From a bacterium (GTDB lineage: Bacteria; Bacillota; Clostridia; Lachnospirales; Lachnospiraceae): a DNA stretch of 64,000 bases. The first letter of the stretch is position 1. Each line of letters opens with the position of its first letter. The position numbers and the translations under genes are program-made. The notes under the pieces were generated by a model, which saw nothing but the letters and a program-made list of their open reading frames with translations, made no database searches and was not told the origin of the DNA. Positions 25,469 through 32,720 of the stretch are shown here, one piece after another. The DNA lies in assembly GCA_004562765.1 (NCBI GenBank), contig SFRL01000033.1:7931-71930 (forward strand). The letters are read 5' to 3'.

Positions 25469-26298
25469 ATGTGGAATGTTTTGTTGCTTATTGTAGGTTT
25501 TCTGTGCCTGATCAAGGGTGCAGACTGGTTTGTGGACGGCGCGTCAAAGCTGGCGGGGCGGTTTGGTATCCCGCAGCTTGTGATCGGTCTGACCATCGTT
25601 GCGATGGGAACGAGTCTGCCGGAGGCGGCAGTCAGCATTCAGGGTGCGATCAAAGGAACGGCAGGCATTGCGGTCGGAAATGTGCTGGGCAGCAATATCT
25701 TTAACGTGCTGGTCATTCTCGGTGTGACGGCGCTTCTCGCAGTGCTGCCGCTGCAGCGCTCGACGCTCTTTATAGAGATCCCATACATGCTTTTGATAAC
25801 GGTCGTGATGCTGGTTCTGGGCATGTGCGGCATGAACATCAGTCGTGTGGATGGCGCACTTCTCTGGGGGCTTTTTCTCGTATATCTCGGTTACCTCTGG
25901 TGGCTCACAAGACGAAACAAGGAGCAGAGCGAGACAGGAGAGGAACTGTGGTCAGTGACAAAATGCCTGCTGTTTCTGATCATTGGCGGCGCATTCATCG
26001 TGTTTGGCAGTGATCTGACGGTTGATGGAGCCTGCGGTCTGGCTGAAATGGCAGGCATCAGTGAACGAGTGGTAGGACTGACGATCGTGGCATTAACATT
26101 TTGTTCGTGATCGGAACGGCTGCGCTCATCACACCCATTCCGTTCGAGCAGGCGTTTATTGCAGACGCGCTGATCGCATTGGCAGCGGGAATCGTGCTGT
26201 GGCTTGGTGTTGTGCGCAAACAGCAGCTGCGCCGACCGTGCGGAGTCATCATGCTTGCCGGATATGGCGTATACCTTGGCTATCTACTTATAAAATAA
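25469..26298 (+). pseudogene. CaCA-type Na+/Ca2+ (or Mn2+) exchanger lacking the second alpha repeat
   Basis: Frame 1 (25469-26110) encodes a YrbG-like membrane exchanger with alpha-1 motif GLTIVAMGTSLPEAAVS and GNVLGSNIFNVLVILG. The mirror alpha-2 motif begins as GLTIVALTF and then hits a stop. Another frame from 26101 resumes with the normal C-terminal helices (FVIGTAALITPIPFEQAF). About 30-40 residues, including the second GTSLPE motif needed for ion binding, are gone together with the frame. The start codon follows AAAAGGAGGG. The protein should not transport, although the riboswitch in front of it looks intact. Confidence 0.85.
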
Positions 26299-26325
26299 GG
26301 GATATGAATAATTTTTATGCTGGAC

Positions 26326-26354
26326 TTGCATTTTGCAGGGAAATGTTGTATGAT
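26326..26354 (+). promoter_or_regulatory. Probable promoter of the citrate synthase leader
   Basis: TTGCAT and TATGAT with a 17-base spacer, upstream of the hairpin at 26383-26428. Confidence 0.5.
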
Positions 26355-26382
26355 AGCAAAAGTGGTAAAAATGCGAGAAAAT

Positions 26383-26428
26383 AAACCCCGACTGCGACGA
26401 TGCATGTCACTTCGCAATCGGGGTTTTT
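26383..26428 (+). terminator. Terminator-like hairpin before citrate synthase
   Basis: AAACCCCGACTGCGA pairs with TCGCAATCGGGGTTTTT. It either ends the exchanger transcript or acts as an attenuator, because a promoter lies just upstream of it. Confidence 0.8.
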
Positions 26429-26481
26429 GCAAGTTTTTGAATTAAAAAATTCAAACAAAGGATTTTAGGGAGTTGATAAGT

Positions 26482-27855
26482 ATGGATTACCATGAAATGA
26501 TGGAACTGGGCGATGAGCTGGATCAGCAGTTTGACGAACTGGTGAAAAACTGTATGATCTCCGGTGCGATCGATCAGGGACTTTACCAGAAATATGATGT
26601 AAAGAGAGGGCTTCGTGACTCGAACGGAAAGGGTGTTCTGACCGGACTGACGGAGATCTCAGATGTGTTGGCGACGCGCGTGGATGAAGATGGTGTCAGC
26701 CATCCGATCGACGGTGAGCTCTATTTCCAGGGAATCAATGTCGTTGATCTGATCGGTGGCAATGCGAAGAAACGGTTTATGTTTGAAGAGGCGACGTATC
26801 TGTTGCTCTTTGGCAAGCTGCCGAAAGAGGAGGAACTGGAGAGTTTTATTCAGATCCTGGGCAGTCTGCGGGAGCTTTCCAGTGAGTTTGTGCGCGATGT
26901 CATCATGAAAGCGCCGCCGGCGAATCTGATGAATGCGCTGCAGAAATGTATCGTGTTGCTGTATTCGTATGATTCTGATCCGGATAACATATCGGTGGAC
27001 AATGTGCTGCGCCAGTCGTTGCAGTTGATCGCAAAGATGCCGCTCATGGCAGTTTATTCCTATTATGCGTACCGCCATTTCCGTCTGGAAAAAACGCTGC
27101 TTGTGCGTCCGCCCAAAAAAGATCTGTCCACAGCAGAAAATATTTTGTACATGCTTCGAAAGGATGGTAATTATACCGATCTGGAGGCGCGGGTTCTCGA
27201 TGTGGCACTGGTGCTTCACGCAGAGCATGGTGGTGGTAACAATTCCACCTTTACCAATCACGTGGTCACGTCCTCCGGTACGGATACATATTCTGCAGTG
27301 GCGGCTTCTATGTCTTCGCTGAAGGGACCGAAGCATGGTGGCGCGAACCTGAAGGTCATGCAGATGTTCGAGGATCTGCGCGCGAATTGCAACACATCAG
27401 ACGAGGATTCGCTGACCGAATATCTGACTGCGATCCTTGATAAAAAGGCGTTTGACGGTGCAGGTCTGATCTACGGTATGGGACATGCGGTCTATACGGA
27501 TTCCGACCCGAGAGAGGTCATGCTGAAAAAATACGCAAAGCTCTTGTCACAGGCAAAGGGCATGGAGCGCGAGTTCGAGCTGTATGATACGGTGGAGCGT
27601 ATTTCCGCAAACCTGATCGCCCAGCGTAGACATCTGTTCAAACCGATCTGCGCGAACGTGGATTTTTACAGCGGATTTGTATATACGATGCTCGGCATAC
27701 CGACGGAGCTGTTTACACCGATCTTCGCGATCGCCCGTATCTCCGGCTGGAGTGCACACCGTCTGGAAGAGCTGGTAAACAAAGGAAAGATCATCCGTCC
27801 CGCATATCGTTACGTGGGCGAACACAGAGGCTATGCGCCTGTAGAGGACAGGTAA
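26482..27855 (+). CDS. Citrate synthase
   Basis: Condenses acetyl-CoA and oxaloacetate to citrate. About 457 residues. Active-site regions are present: LHAEHGGGNNSTF and KGPKHGGAN with their histidines, GMGHAVYTDSDPR with the catalytic-region His and substrate Arg, and DFYSGFVY near the C terminus. The N-terminal 40 residues and overall length match the clostridial type II enzyme, not the short archaeal form. The ATG at 26482 has GGGAG nine bases upstream. No aconitase or isocitrate dehydrogenase gene is adjacent. A methylcitrate activity cannot be excluded from sequence alone. Confidence 0.94.
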   Translation: MDYHEMMELGDELDQQFDELVKNCMISGAIDQGLYQKYDVKRGLRDSNGKGVLTGLTEISDVLATRVDEDGVSHPIDGELYFQGINVVDLIGGNAKKRFMFEEATYLLLFGKLPKEEELESFIQILGSLRELSSEFVRDVIMKAPPANLMNALQKCIVLLYSYDSDPDNISVDNVLRQSLQLIAKMPLMAVYSYYAYRHFRLEKTLLVRPPKKDLSTAENILYMLRKDGNYTDLEARVLDVALVLHAEHGGGNNSTFTNHVVTSSGTDTYSAVAASMSSLKGPKHGGANLKVMQMFEDLRANCNTSDEDSLTEYLTAILDKKAFDGAGLIYGMGHAVYTDSDPREVMLKKYAKLLSQAKGMEREFELYDTVERISANLIAQRRHLFKPICANVDFYSGFVYTMLGIPTELFTPIFAIARISGWSAHRLEELVNKGKIIRPAYRYVGEHRGYAPVEDR

Positions 27856-27918
27856 AATAACAGAATGAAAATCTGTTAAATGAATAGCATTTATATCGTA
27901 AAAGAATAAGAAGAAATG

Positions 27919-28086
27919 TGACAGCACAAATACCCTGGTAGGATATTTATGCGACCGGTACACGCGGAAATAACATGGTTATTTCTATACCACGGCAGCA
28001 GAGAACATCTGTTTTTGATGGTTCTCTGTGCCGCCTCGCGTGATTCCCGGGAAGCATAACGATCCTACCAGGGTATTGTGCTGTCA
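27919..28086. repeat. 168-bp foldback element (MITE-like or structured RNA)
   Basis: The two 25-base ends are perfect inverted copies apart from one extra A in the left arm (TGACAGCACAAATACCC..., ...GGGTATTGTGCTGTCA). Pairing continues inward (TTATGC/GCATAA, CCGG, CACGCG/CGCGTG) to a central junction with two hairpins, AAATAACATGGTTATTT and GGCAGCAGAGAACATC..GATGGTTCTCTGTGCCGCC. It encodes nothing evident and fills most of the gap between citrate synthase and the GntR gene. No target-site duplication was seen. Confidence 0.7.
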
Positions 28087-28120
28087 GAGTATATTTTTTA
28101 TATATAACAGTATAAAACAG

Positions 28121-28149
28121 TTGACGACAGTTATAATCTGTTATATACT
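28121..28149 (+). promoter_or_regulatory. Promoter and likely operator of the GntR-ABC operon
   Basis: TTGACG and TATACT with a 17-base spacer. The promoter is flanked by inverted sequences ATAACAGTATA and TATACTGTTA, with more ACAGTT/CTGTTA elements between, which suits binding by the dimeric GntR protein encoded just downstream. Confidence 0.7.
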
Positions 28150-28172
28150 GTTAACTGAGGGAGGAACTCAAT

Positions 28173-28544
28173 ATGCATATTATCATCAATCATTCATCCA
28201 TGACTCCTATTTACGAGCAGGTCATGGACCAGATCAAGACGTTGATCGTACATGGTGAACTGACGGCGGACACTTGCCTTCCCTCTGTGCGTGCACTGTC
28301 AGCAGAACTGAAGATCAGTGCACTGACAGTAAAAAAAGCCTATGACAATCTGGAAGCAGAGGGCTTTGTCGTCACGGTACACGGAAAAGGCACATTTGTA
28401 TCAGCCGCCAATCAGCAGTTTTTGAAGGAAGAACAGAAAAAAGAGGTGGAACAGGATCTGGAATCCGCGATCGAAAAAGGGCGTAGATGCGGTCTTTCCG
28501 ATGAGGAGATCCGGGAACTGTTTGATCTGATTATGGAGGAGTAA
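28173..28544 (+). CDS. GntR-family regulator, YtrA type
   Basis: 123 residues. The winged helix-turn-helix spans residues about 10-78 (TPIYEQVMDQIKTLIVHGEL, LPSVRALSAELKISALTVKKAYDNLEAEGFV, VHGKGTFV). It has only a short C-terminal helical tail (about 79-123) and no ligand-binding domain, as in the YtrA subfamily. YtrA proteins usually repress an ABC exporter in the same operon, and such genes follow here. The inverted repeats over its own promoter support autorepression. The start is behind GGGAGGAA. Confidence 0.93.
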   Translation: MHIIINHSSMTPIYEQVMDQIKTLIVHGELTADTCLPSVRALSAELKISALTVKKAYDNLEAEGFVVTVHGKGTFVSAANQQFLKEEQKKEVEQDLESAIEKGRRCGLSDEEIRELFDLIMEE

Positions 28545-28546
28545 CA

Positions 28547-29395
28547 ATGCTGAACATCGATCATGTAGTAAAAAATTACAGTGACTTCCGGCTGGATGTC
28601 ACAATGGAAGTAAAACCCGGCTGCATCACCGGACTCGTCGGACGAAACGGAGCGGGAAAGAGCACGACATTTAAGGCGATCCTGGATCTTGTCTGCCCGG
28701 AAAGCGGCAGTGTACAGGTGTTTGGAACAGACAGCAGGCATCTGGGCGCAAAGGAGCGGGAAGAACTGGGCGTGGTTCTGGCGGACTCCGGTTTTAGTGA
28801 GTATTTGACAGTCAGGGACATCGACAGTATTTTAAAGACGATGTATCGAAAATACGACAGCGAATATTTTCTTGAGCAGTGTGCACGGCTGGGGCTGTCC
28901 ACAGATAAAAAGGTGAAGGAATTCTCCACCGGAATGAAGGCAAAGCTGAAGGTTCTGGTGGCGCTTAGCCATGACGCAAAACTGCTCATCTTGGATGAGC
29001 CGACCGTCGGACTGGATGTGGCGATGCGGGAGGAACTGCTGGATCTGCTGCGGGATTATATGAAGGCAGATGAGGATCGGTCAATCCTGATCAGTTCACA
29101 TATCGCGACGGATCTGGAGGGATTGTGCGATGACATCTATATGATCAATAACGGTTCTATCGTACTGCACGAGGAGACAGATGTGCTGTTGTCCTCCTAT
29201 GCAGTACTGAAGATGGATGCCGCGCAGTATGAGAAGATCGACAAAAAATACATTTTACAGACGAAGAAGGAAGCCTTTGGCTACAGCTGCCTGACGAATC
29301 AGAAGCATTTTTATGCAGAAAATTATCCGCAGCTCGTTGTGGAGCAGAGCGGCATCGATGATCTGATCTTGTTTATGATAGGAGGGGAAGCATAA
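28547..29395 (+). CDS. ABC transporter ATP-binding protein
   Basis: 282 residues. Walker A is at residues 32-39 (GRNGAGKS), the signature is degenerate (FSTGMKAKLKVLVALS), and Walker B with the catalytic Glu is LLILDEPTVGLD, followed by the switch histidine region (ILISSHIATDLEGL). The C-terminal 70 residues are variable, as in YtrB-like subunits. It starts two bases after the GntR stop and overlaps the permease start, so the three genes form one operon. Likely an exporter for an antimicrobial or lipid; the substrate is not readable. Confidence 0.94.
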   Translation: MLNIDHVVKNYSDFRLDVTMEVKPGCITGLVGRNGAGKSTTFKAILDLVCPESGSVQVFGTDSRHLGAKEREELGVVLADSGFSEYLTVRDIDSILKTMYRKYDSEYFLEQCARLGLSTDKKVKEFSTGMKAKLKVLVALSHDAKLLILDEPTVGLDVAMREELLDLLRDYMKADEDRSILISSHIATDLEGLCDDIYMINNGSIVLHEETDVLLSSYAVLKMDAAQYEKIDKKYILQTKKEAFGYSCLTNQKHFYAENYPQLVVEQSGIDDLILFMIGGEA

Positions 29396-30045
29396 TGCGT
29401 GGATTGTTGGAAAAAGATTTCAGACTGTTAAAGGGACAGAAAAATTTCTTTCTGCTCATTCTGGTCATAACGGTTCTTTTGAGTTTGAATTCAGAGAATA
29501 ACTTTGCAGTGACATACCTGACGTTTATCGCCGGTTTTCTGACGATCAGTTCTTTTGGCTATGATGACAACGGAAACTGCATGCCGTTTTTGATGACGCT
29601 TCCGGTGAGCAGAATGCTGTATGTAAAGTCCAAGTATCTGCTTGGTTTCCTGTTAACGTTCATCGGATGGCTGGCAGGAATGGTGATCAGCGTGATCACT
29701 GCGCTATTGCACAAAGCACCGCCGACAGCGGACGCAGTGCTGTTTCAACTTGCGTGGGTATTTTTGTGGATGATCATGTTGTCCTTTGTGCTTCCGATGT
29801 TATTTAAGTTCGGAGCAGAGAAGGGAAGAATGGCAACACTTGCCATGATGCTTGTTTTTATGGCTATTGTTTTTGCATTTACGAAGCTGGCGGAAGGAAT
29901 GGGCATGGATATGGATGCATGTCTGAATGCGCTGGCCGGTCAGCAGATCATTGTTTTAGTTGTCGGATTGGCGGTTGTCGCACTTATTTTAGTCTTGATT
30001 TCTTATTTTATTTCTGTAAAAATAGTACAGAAAAAGGAATACTAA
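29395..30045 (+). CDS. ABC-2 type permease
   Basis: 216 residues with six hydrophobic segments, starting with LEKDFRLLKGQKNFFLLILVITVLL and including the ABC-2 hallmark FLMTLPVSRMLYVKSKYLLG between helices. It pairs with the ATPase encoded upstream, with which it overlaps by one base. The arrangement GntR-ATPase-permease matches the YtrAB-type stress-induced exporters of Firmicutes. Confidence 0.9.
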   Translation: MRGLLEKDFRLLKGQKNFFLLILVITVLLSLNSENNFAVTYLTFIAGFLTISSFGYDDNGNCMPFLMTLPVSRMLYVKSKYLLGFLLTFIGWLAGMVISVITALLHKAPPTADAVLFQLAWVFLWMIMLSFVLPMLFKFGAEKGRMATLAMMLVFMAIVFAFTKLAEGMGMDMDACLNALAGQQIIVLVVGLAVVALILVLISYFISVKIVQKKEY

Positions 30046-30078
30046 GGTGTATGTGACACACGATCGGAGGAAATGAAC

Positions 30079-30447
30079 TTGAAAAAGATCTTGTTTTATC
30101 AGATCAAGGGCGAAAAGAGAAAACAATTAAAGAAGGTCTGCACAGATCTGTCAATCGAAATAGTGGTTGTCTCTCCGGCAGAATACGGAGAACCTGTCGG
30201 TGCGCTGGCAGGTTTTCCGGGTATGAGAAAGCAGGGAAGAGGATGTACAGGAGCCGGTGTGACCGGGGAGATGCTGGTGTTTGCCGGAATGAATGATGAG
30301 GCGTTGGATGAATTTCTGAATGCCTGCAAAGCTGAGGCAATCGTGCCGATCGCGTGTAAGGCGATCCTCACACCGCACAACGCCGGATGGAGCGGTGAGC
30401 GACTTTACACGGAGCTTGTGAAGGAACATCAGACTATGCATGGGTGA
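30079..30447 (+). CDS. DUF3783-family protein
   Basis: A small cytoplasmic protein (about 122 residues) of the uncharacterised DUF3783 group. Visible features are an N-terminal beta-strand (KKILFYQIKGEKRKQLKKV), a MLVFAGMNDEALDEFLNAC segment and a C-terminal KAILTPHNAGWSGERLYTELVKEH. I chose TTG 30079 because GGAGG lies eight bases upstream, whereas the ATG at 30073 would be only two bases from it. It follows the permease by 33 bases but is probably functionally unrelated. Confidence 0.75.
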   Translation: MKKILFYQIKGEKRKQLKKVCTDLSIEIVVVSPAEYGEPVGALAGFPGMRKQGRGCTGAGVTGEMLVFAGMNDEALDEFLNACKAEAIVPIACKAILTPHNAGWSGERLYTELVKEHQTMHG

Positions 30448-30524
30448 TAGATCCGGCATTATCTGGGAAGACGGATCTAAAATTTACAGTAGCAATCCAT
30501 GATCTTCCGTGGTAGACTATACGC

Positions 30525-31160
30525 ATGGACATGAACATTCTGGGATTTTATGCAAATACGAAAATGCTGGAGCAGGAGGAAATGTTCCGGCATTTTTTGT
30601 GCAGTTTATCAAAAGAGCGGCAACAGAAAATTGAGGCAATGAAGGCAGAGTGCGGCAGGCGCAGTTCACTGGGCGCGTGGGCACTGCTGGATTACGGTTT
30701 ACAGCAGTTGTATGGCTTGCGCGAGCGGGAGATCACCATTGCATACGGTGCACACGGAAAGCCTTATGTGAAAGACAGGCCGGATATCCATTTTAACCTT
30801 TCTCATTCCGGAGACTATGTGCTGGCAGCCTTTGCGCCGGTGGAGATCGGCTGCGACATACAACAGACCACGCAGGGAACGAGAAATGAGCGGATCGCAG
30901 TGCGCTTTTTCACGGAAGAGGAGCAGCAGGCTCTCGTGGCGGGTATGGATTTTTACCGCATCTGGGCGCGCAAGGAGAGCTATATCAAATGTACAGGCGA
31001 GGGTATGGTGTGCGATCTGCGGTCGTTTTCGGTGGTAGAGGAAAAAAGGGCGCACTTTGCAGAGCATACCCTGCCGGGCTATGCCATGGCAGTCTGCTTT
31101 GAAAATGCGGTGCATCCGGTTGTTTGGAAAGAAGTAGTTTTAGAGGAATTAAAGAGGTAA
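30525..31160 (+). CDS. 4'-phosphopantetheinyl transferase, Sfp type
   Basis: Transfers phosphopantetheine from CoA to carrier proteins. 211 residues, normal for the Sfp class. Motifs are GKPYVKDRPDIHFNLSHSGDYV, the metal-binding IGCDIQ, and the C-terminal FYRIWARKESYIKCTGEG (W-x-x-K-E-x-x-x-K). No ribosome site is obvious before ATG 30525 or the in-frame ATG at 30531, so the exact start is uncertain. There is no NRPS or PKS gene in the window; it could serve a distant cluster or fatty acid synthesis. Confidence 0.92.
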   Translation: MDMNILGFYANTKMLEQEEMFRHFLCSLSKERQQKIEAMKAECGRRSSLGAWALLDYGLQQLYGLREREITIAYGAHGKPYVKDRPDIHFNLSHSGDYVLAAFAPVEIGCDIQQTTQGTRNERIAVRFFTEEEQQALVAGMDFYRIWARKESYIKCTGEGMVCDLRSFSVVEEKRAHFAEHTLPGYAMAVCFENAVHPVVWKEVVLEELKR

Positions 31161-31166
31161 AAAGCA

Positions 31167-31652
31167 ATGGCAAAACAAAAGGAAGTAAAGACAAATGCGA
31201 TGCGTATCTTAGAGCGGATGAAGATCCCGTTTACGCATCTGACCTATGAGTGCAAGGAGTTTGAGGACGGCATCCAGATCGCGGACATGCTGGGGCTGCC
31301 CCATGAAAAAGTATACAAGACACTTGTGACCGTGGGAGCCAGCAAGAATTATTTTGTGTTCGTTATCCCCATCGAGGCGGAGCTGGATCTGAAGGCGGCG
31401 GCGCGTTCCGTTGGAGAAAAATCCGTGGCAATGATCCACGTCAAGGAGATCAACCAGATCACAGGCTATATCCGCGGGGGCTGTACAGCCATCGGCATGA
31501 AAAAGCAGTATGTGACCCGGGTGGATGCATCGGCTGAGGCGCTGAAGGCGATCATCGTCAGCGGCGGCAGGATCGGATCCCAGATCGAACTGGCTCCGGC
31601 GGACTTACTGCGGGCGGCAGACGCGGAGTATGCGGATATCACGATGAAGTAG
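31167..31652 (+). CDS. ybaK: YbaK/EbsC Cys-tRNA(Pro) deacylase
   Basis: 161 residues of the trans-editing YbaK family, which hydrolyses cysteine mischarged on tRNA-Pro. Typical parts are IPFTHLTYECKEF, MLGLPHEKVYKTLVT, the catalytic-site lysine region and GYIRGGCTAIGMKK. It follows the Sfp-like gene by 6 bases behind AGAGG, so the two are cotranscribed, and ends at a shared bidirectional terminator. Confidence 0.93.
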   Translation: MAKQKEVKTNAMRILERMKIPFTHLTYECKEFEDGIQIADMLGLPHEKVYKTLVTVGASKNYFVFVIPIEAELDLKAAARSVGEKSVAMIHVKEINQITGYIRGGCTAIGMKKQYVTRVDASAEALKAIIVSGGRIGSQIELAPADLLRAADAEYADITMK

Positions 31653-31653
31653 A

Positions 31654-31688
31654 GCAAAAAAAGAACACCGTTGAGGTGTTCTTTTTGC
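31654..31688. terminator. Bidirectional terminator between convergent genes
   Basis: GCAAAAAAAGAACACC, loop GTTGA, GGTGTTCTTTTTGC; A run on one side and T run on the other. Confidence 0.92.
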
Positions 31689-31700
31689 ATGTATAAATAT

Positions 31701-32408
31701 TTACCACTGTACATCCTTGTATTTTCTGCGAAGCCGTCTGGTCTCCCTGTAATTGCGAAAGCGCTCCATGGCATTTTCGGGAGCCTTGCCGTAGGCGATG
31801 GGGTAGAGCACCAGTGCCATCAGCAGTGCGGTCATCACGTCGAAGACGGAGTGTTGTTTGATGAATACGGTTGCTAAGATGATACTGCACATCAGGGTGA
31901 AGGAACCGTATTTGACCAGCTTGTTGTCGCGGAGATTCTCGCTTCGGGTCAGCGCGATATGTGCGCCGATGGAATTGAACACGTGAATGCTCGGAAACAG
32001 ATTGGTCGCCGTATCCGTTGACCACAGCCAGCGCACGATCTGATCAAAAATGCCGCTGCCGAGTGTGACGCCATAGCGCATGTAGTGTCCGTTCGGGTAC
32101 ACCGTGGATACAATGAGAAAGATGGTCATACCTGTAAACAGGAAGGCACATGAGCGCAGATATTCCTGCTGGTCATGCAGATAGGTATAGCAAAATGCGA
32201 CTGCTACATACCCGAACCACAAGAAGTACGGGATACAGAAAGCGGAAACAAACGGGATCGCGTCATCCAGTTCCATATGTATCACATGGAAATGTTTGGT
32301 CACGTGATTTTCCAGGTAGGCAAACCAGGGCAGATAGATGAGCCAGTATGCCTGCAGTAAAAGGTAACGGTTTTTATAAATGAAATCTTTTAAATTGTGT
32401 GTTCTCAT
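31701..32408 (-). CDS. PAP2-superfamily membrane phosphatase/transferase
   Basis: About 235 residues with six membrane segments. The PAP2 motifs are partly visible: FPSIHVFNS (the S-x-H of motif 2) and IKQHSVFDV (motif 3 with the catalytic His and Asp). The arrangement resembles the inositol phosphorylceramide synthase-like branch of PAP2. It would act on a lipid phosphate at the membrane. The start at 32408 has AGGA upstream at the right distance; the 43-residue N-terminal extension has neither a ribosome site nor family similarity. It is monocistronic, divergent from the arabinan locus. Confidence 0.87.
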   Translation of the reverse strand: MRTHNLKDFIYKNRYLLLQAYWLIYLPWFAYLENHVTKHFHVIHMELDDAIPFVSAFCIPYFLWFGYVAVAFCYTYLHDQQEYLRSCAFLFTGMTIFLIVSTVYPNGHYMRYGVTLGSGIFDQIVRWLWSTDTATNLFPSIHVFNSIGAHIALTRSENLRDNKLVKYGSFTLMCSIILATVFIKQHSVFDVMTALLMALVLYPIAYGKAPENAMERFRNYRETRRLRRKYKDVQW

Positions 32409-32494
32409 GACTGATATTCCTCGTGTTTTGAATCTGGAACAATCCCTTGAACTGTCTGAAGTCCCGGACATTTGAAATTTCCAACAATATTGAT

Positions 32495-32523
32495 ATATTA
32501 GCACATGCGTTTTTTGAAAACAA
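32495..32523 (-). promoter_or_regulatory. Promoter of the PAP2 gene
   Basis: On the minus strand TTGTTT and TAATAT are 17 bases apart. Confidence 0.5.
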
Positions 32524-32586
32524 TAAATCCACCCCAAAAAATAGCAACAAAAATAAACCCGGTACCGAAGTATTATATGGTCAAAA

Positions 32587-32615
32587 TTGATAATTCATGT
32601 GCCTACAGATACTAT
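32587..32615 (+). promoter_or_regulatory. Promoter of the first GH43 gene
   Basis: TTGATA and TACTAT with a 17-base spacer. In the leader, ACTTGT (32632-32637) and ACAAGT (32650-32655) form a small interrupted palindrome that could be an operator; its TTGT..ACAA ends recall AraR sites, but the centre differs. Confidence 0.6.
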
Positions 32616-32720
32616 AACGGGTAAAAAAACAACTTGTCTTCAAATACATACAAGTCGTAGGATAAAGAAAATGAGATTGAAAGTTGCATGTGCCCAAAAA
32701 GAAAGATCAGGAGAAGACAT

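Noticed and set aside
27919..28086. 6S RNA
   Set aside because: Overall size fits, but the closing stem is too perfect, a central two-hairpin junction replaces the 6S bubble, and no promoter is seen.
30447..30524. Terminator around AGATCCG..CGGATCT
   Set aside because: A 7-bp stem exists but it is followed by A residues and has a large loop; too weak to call.
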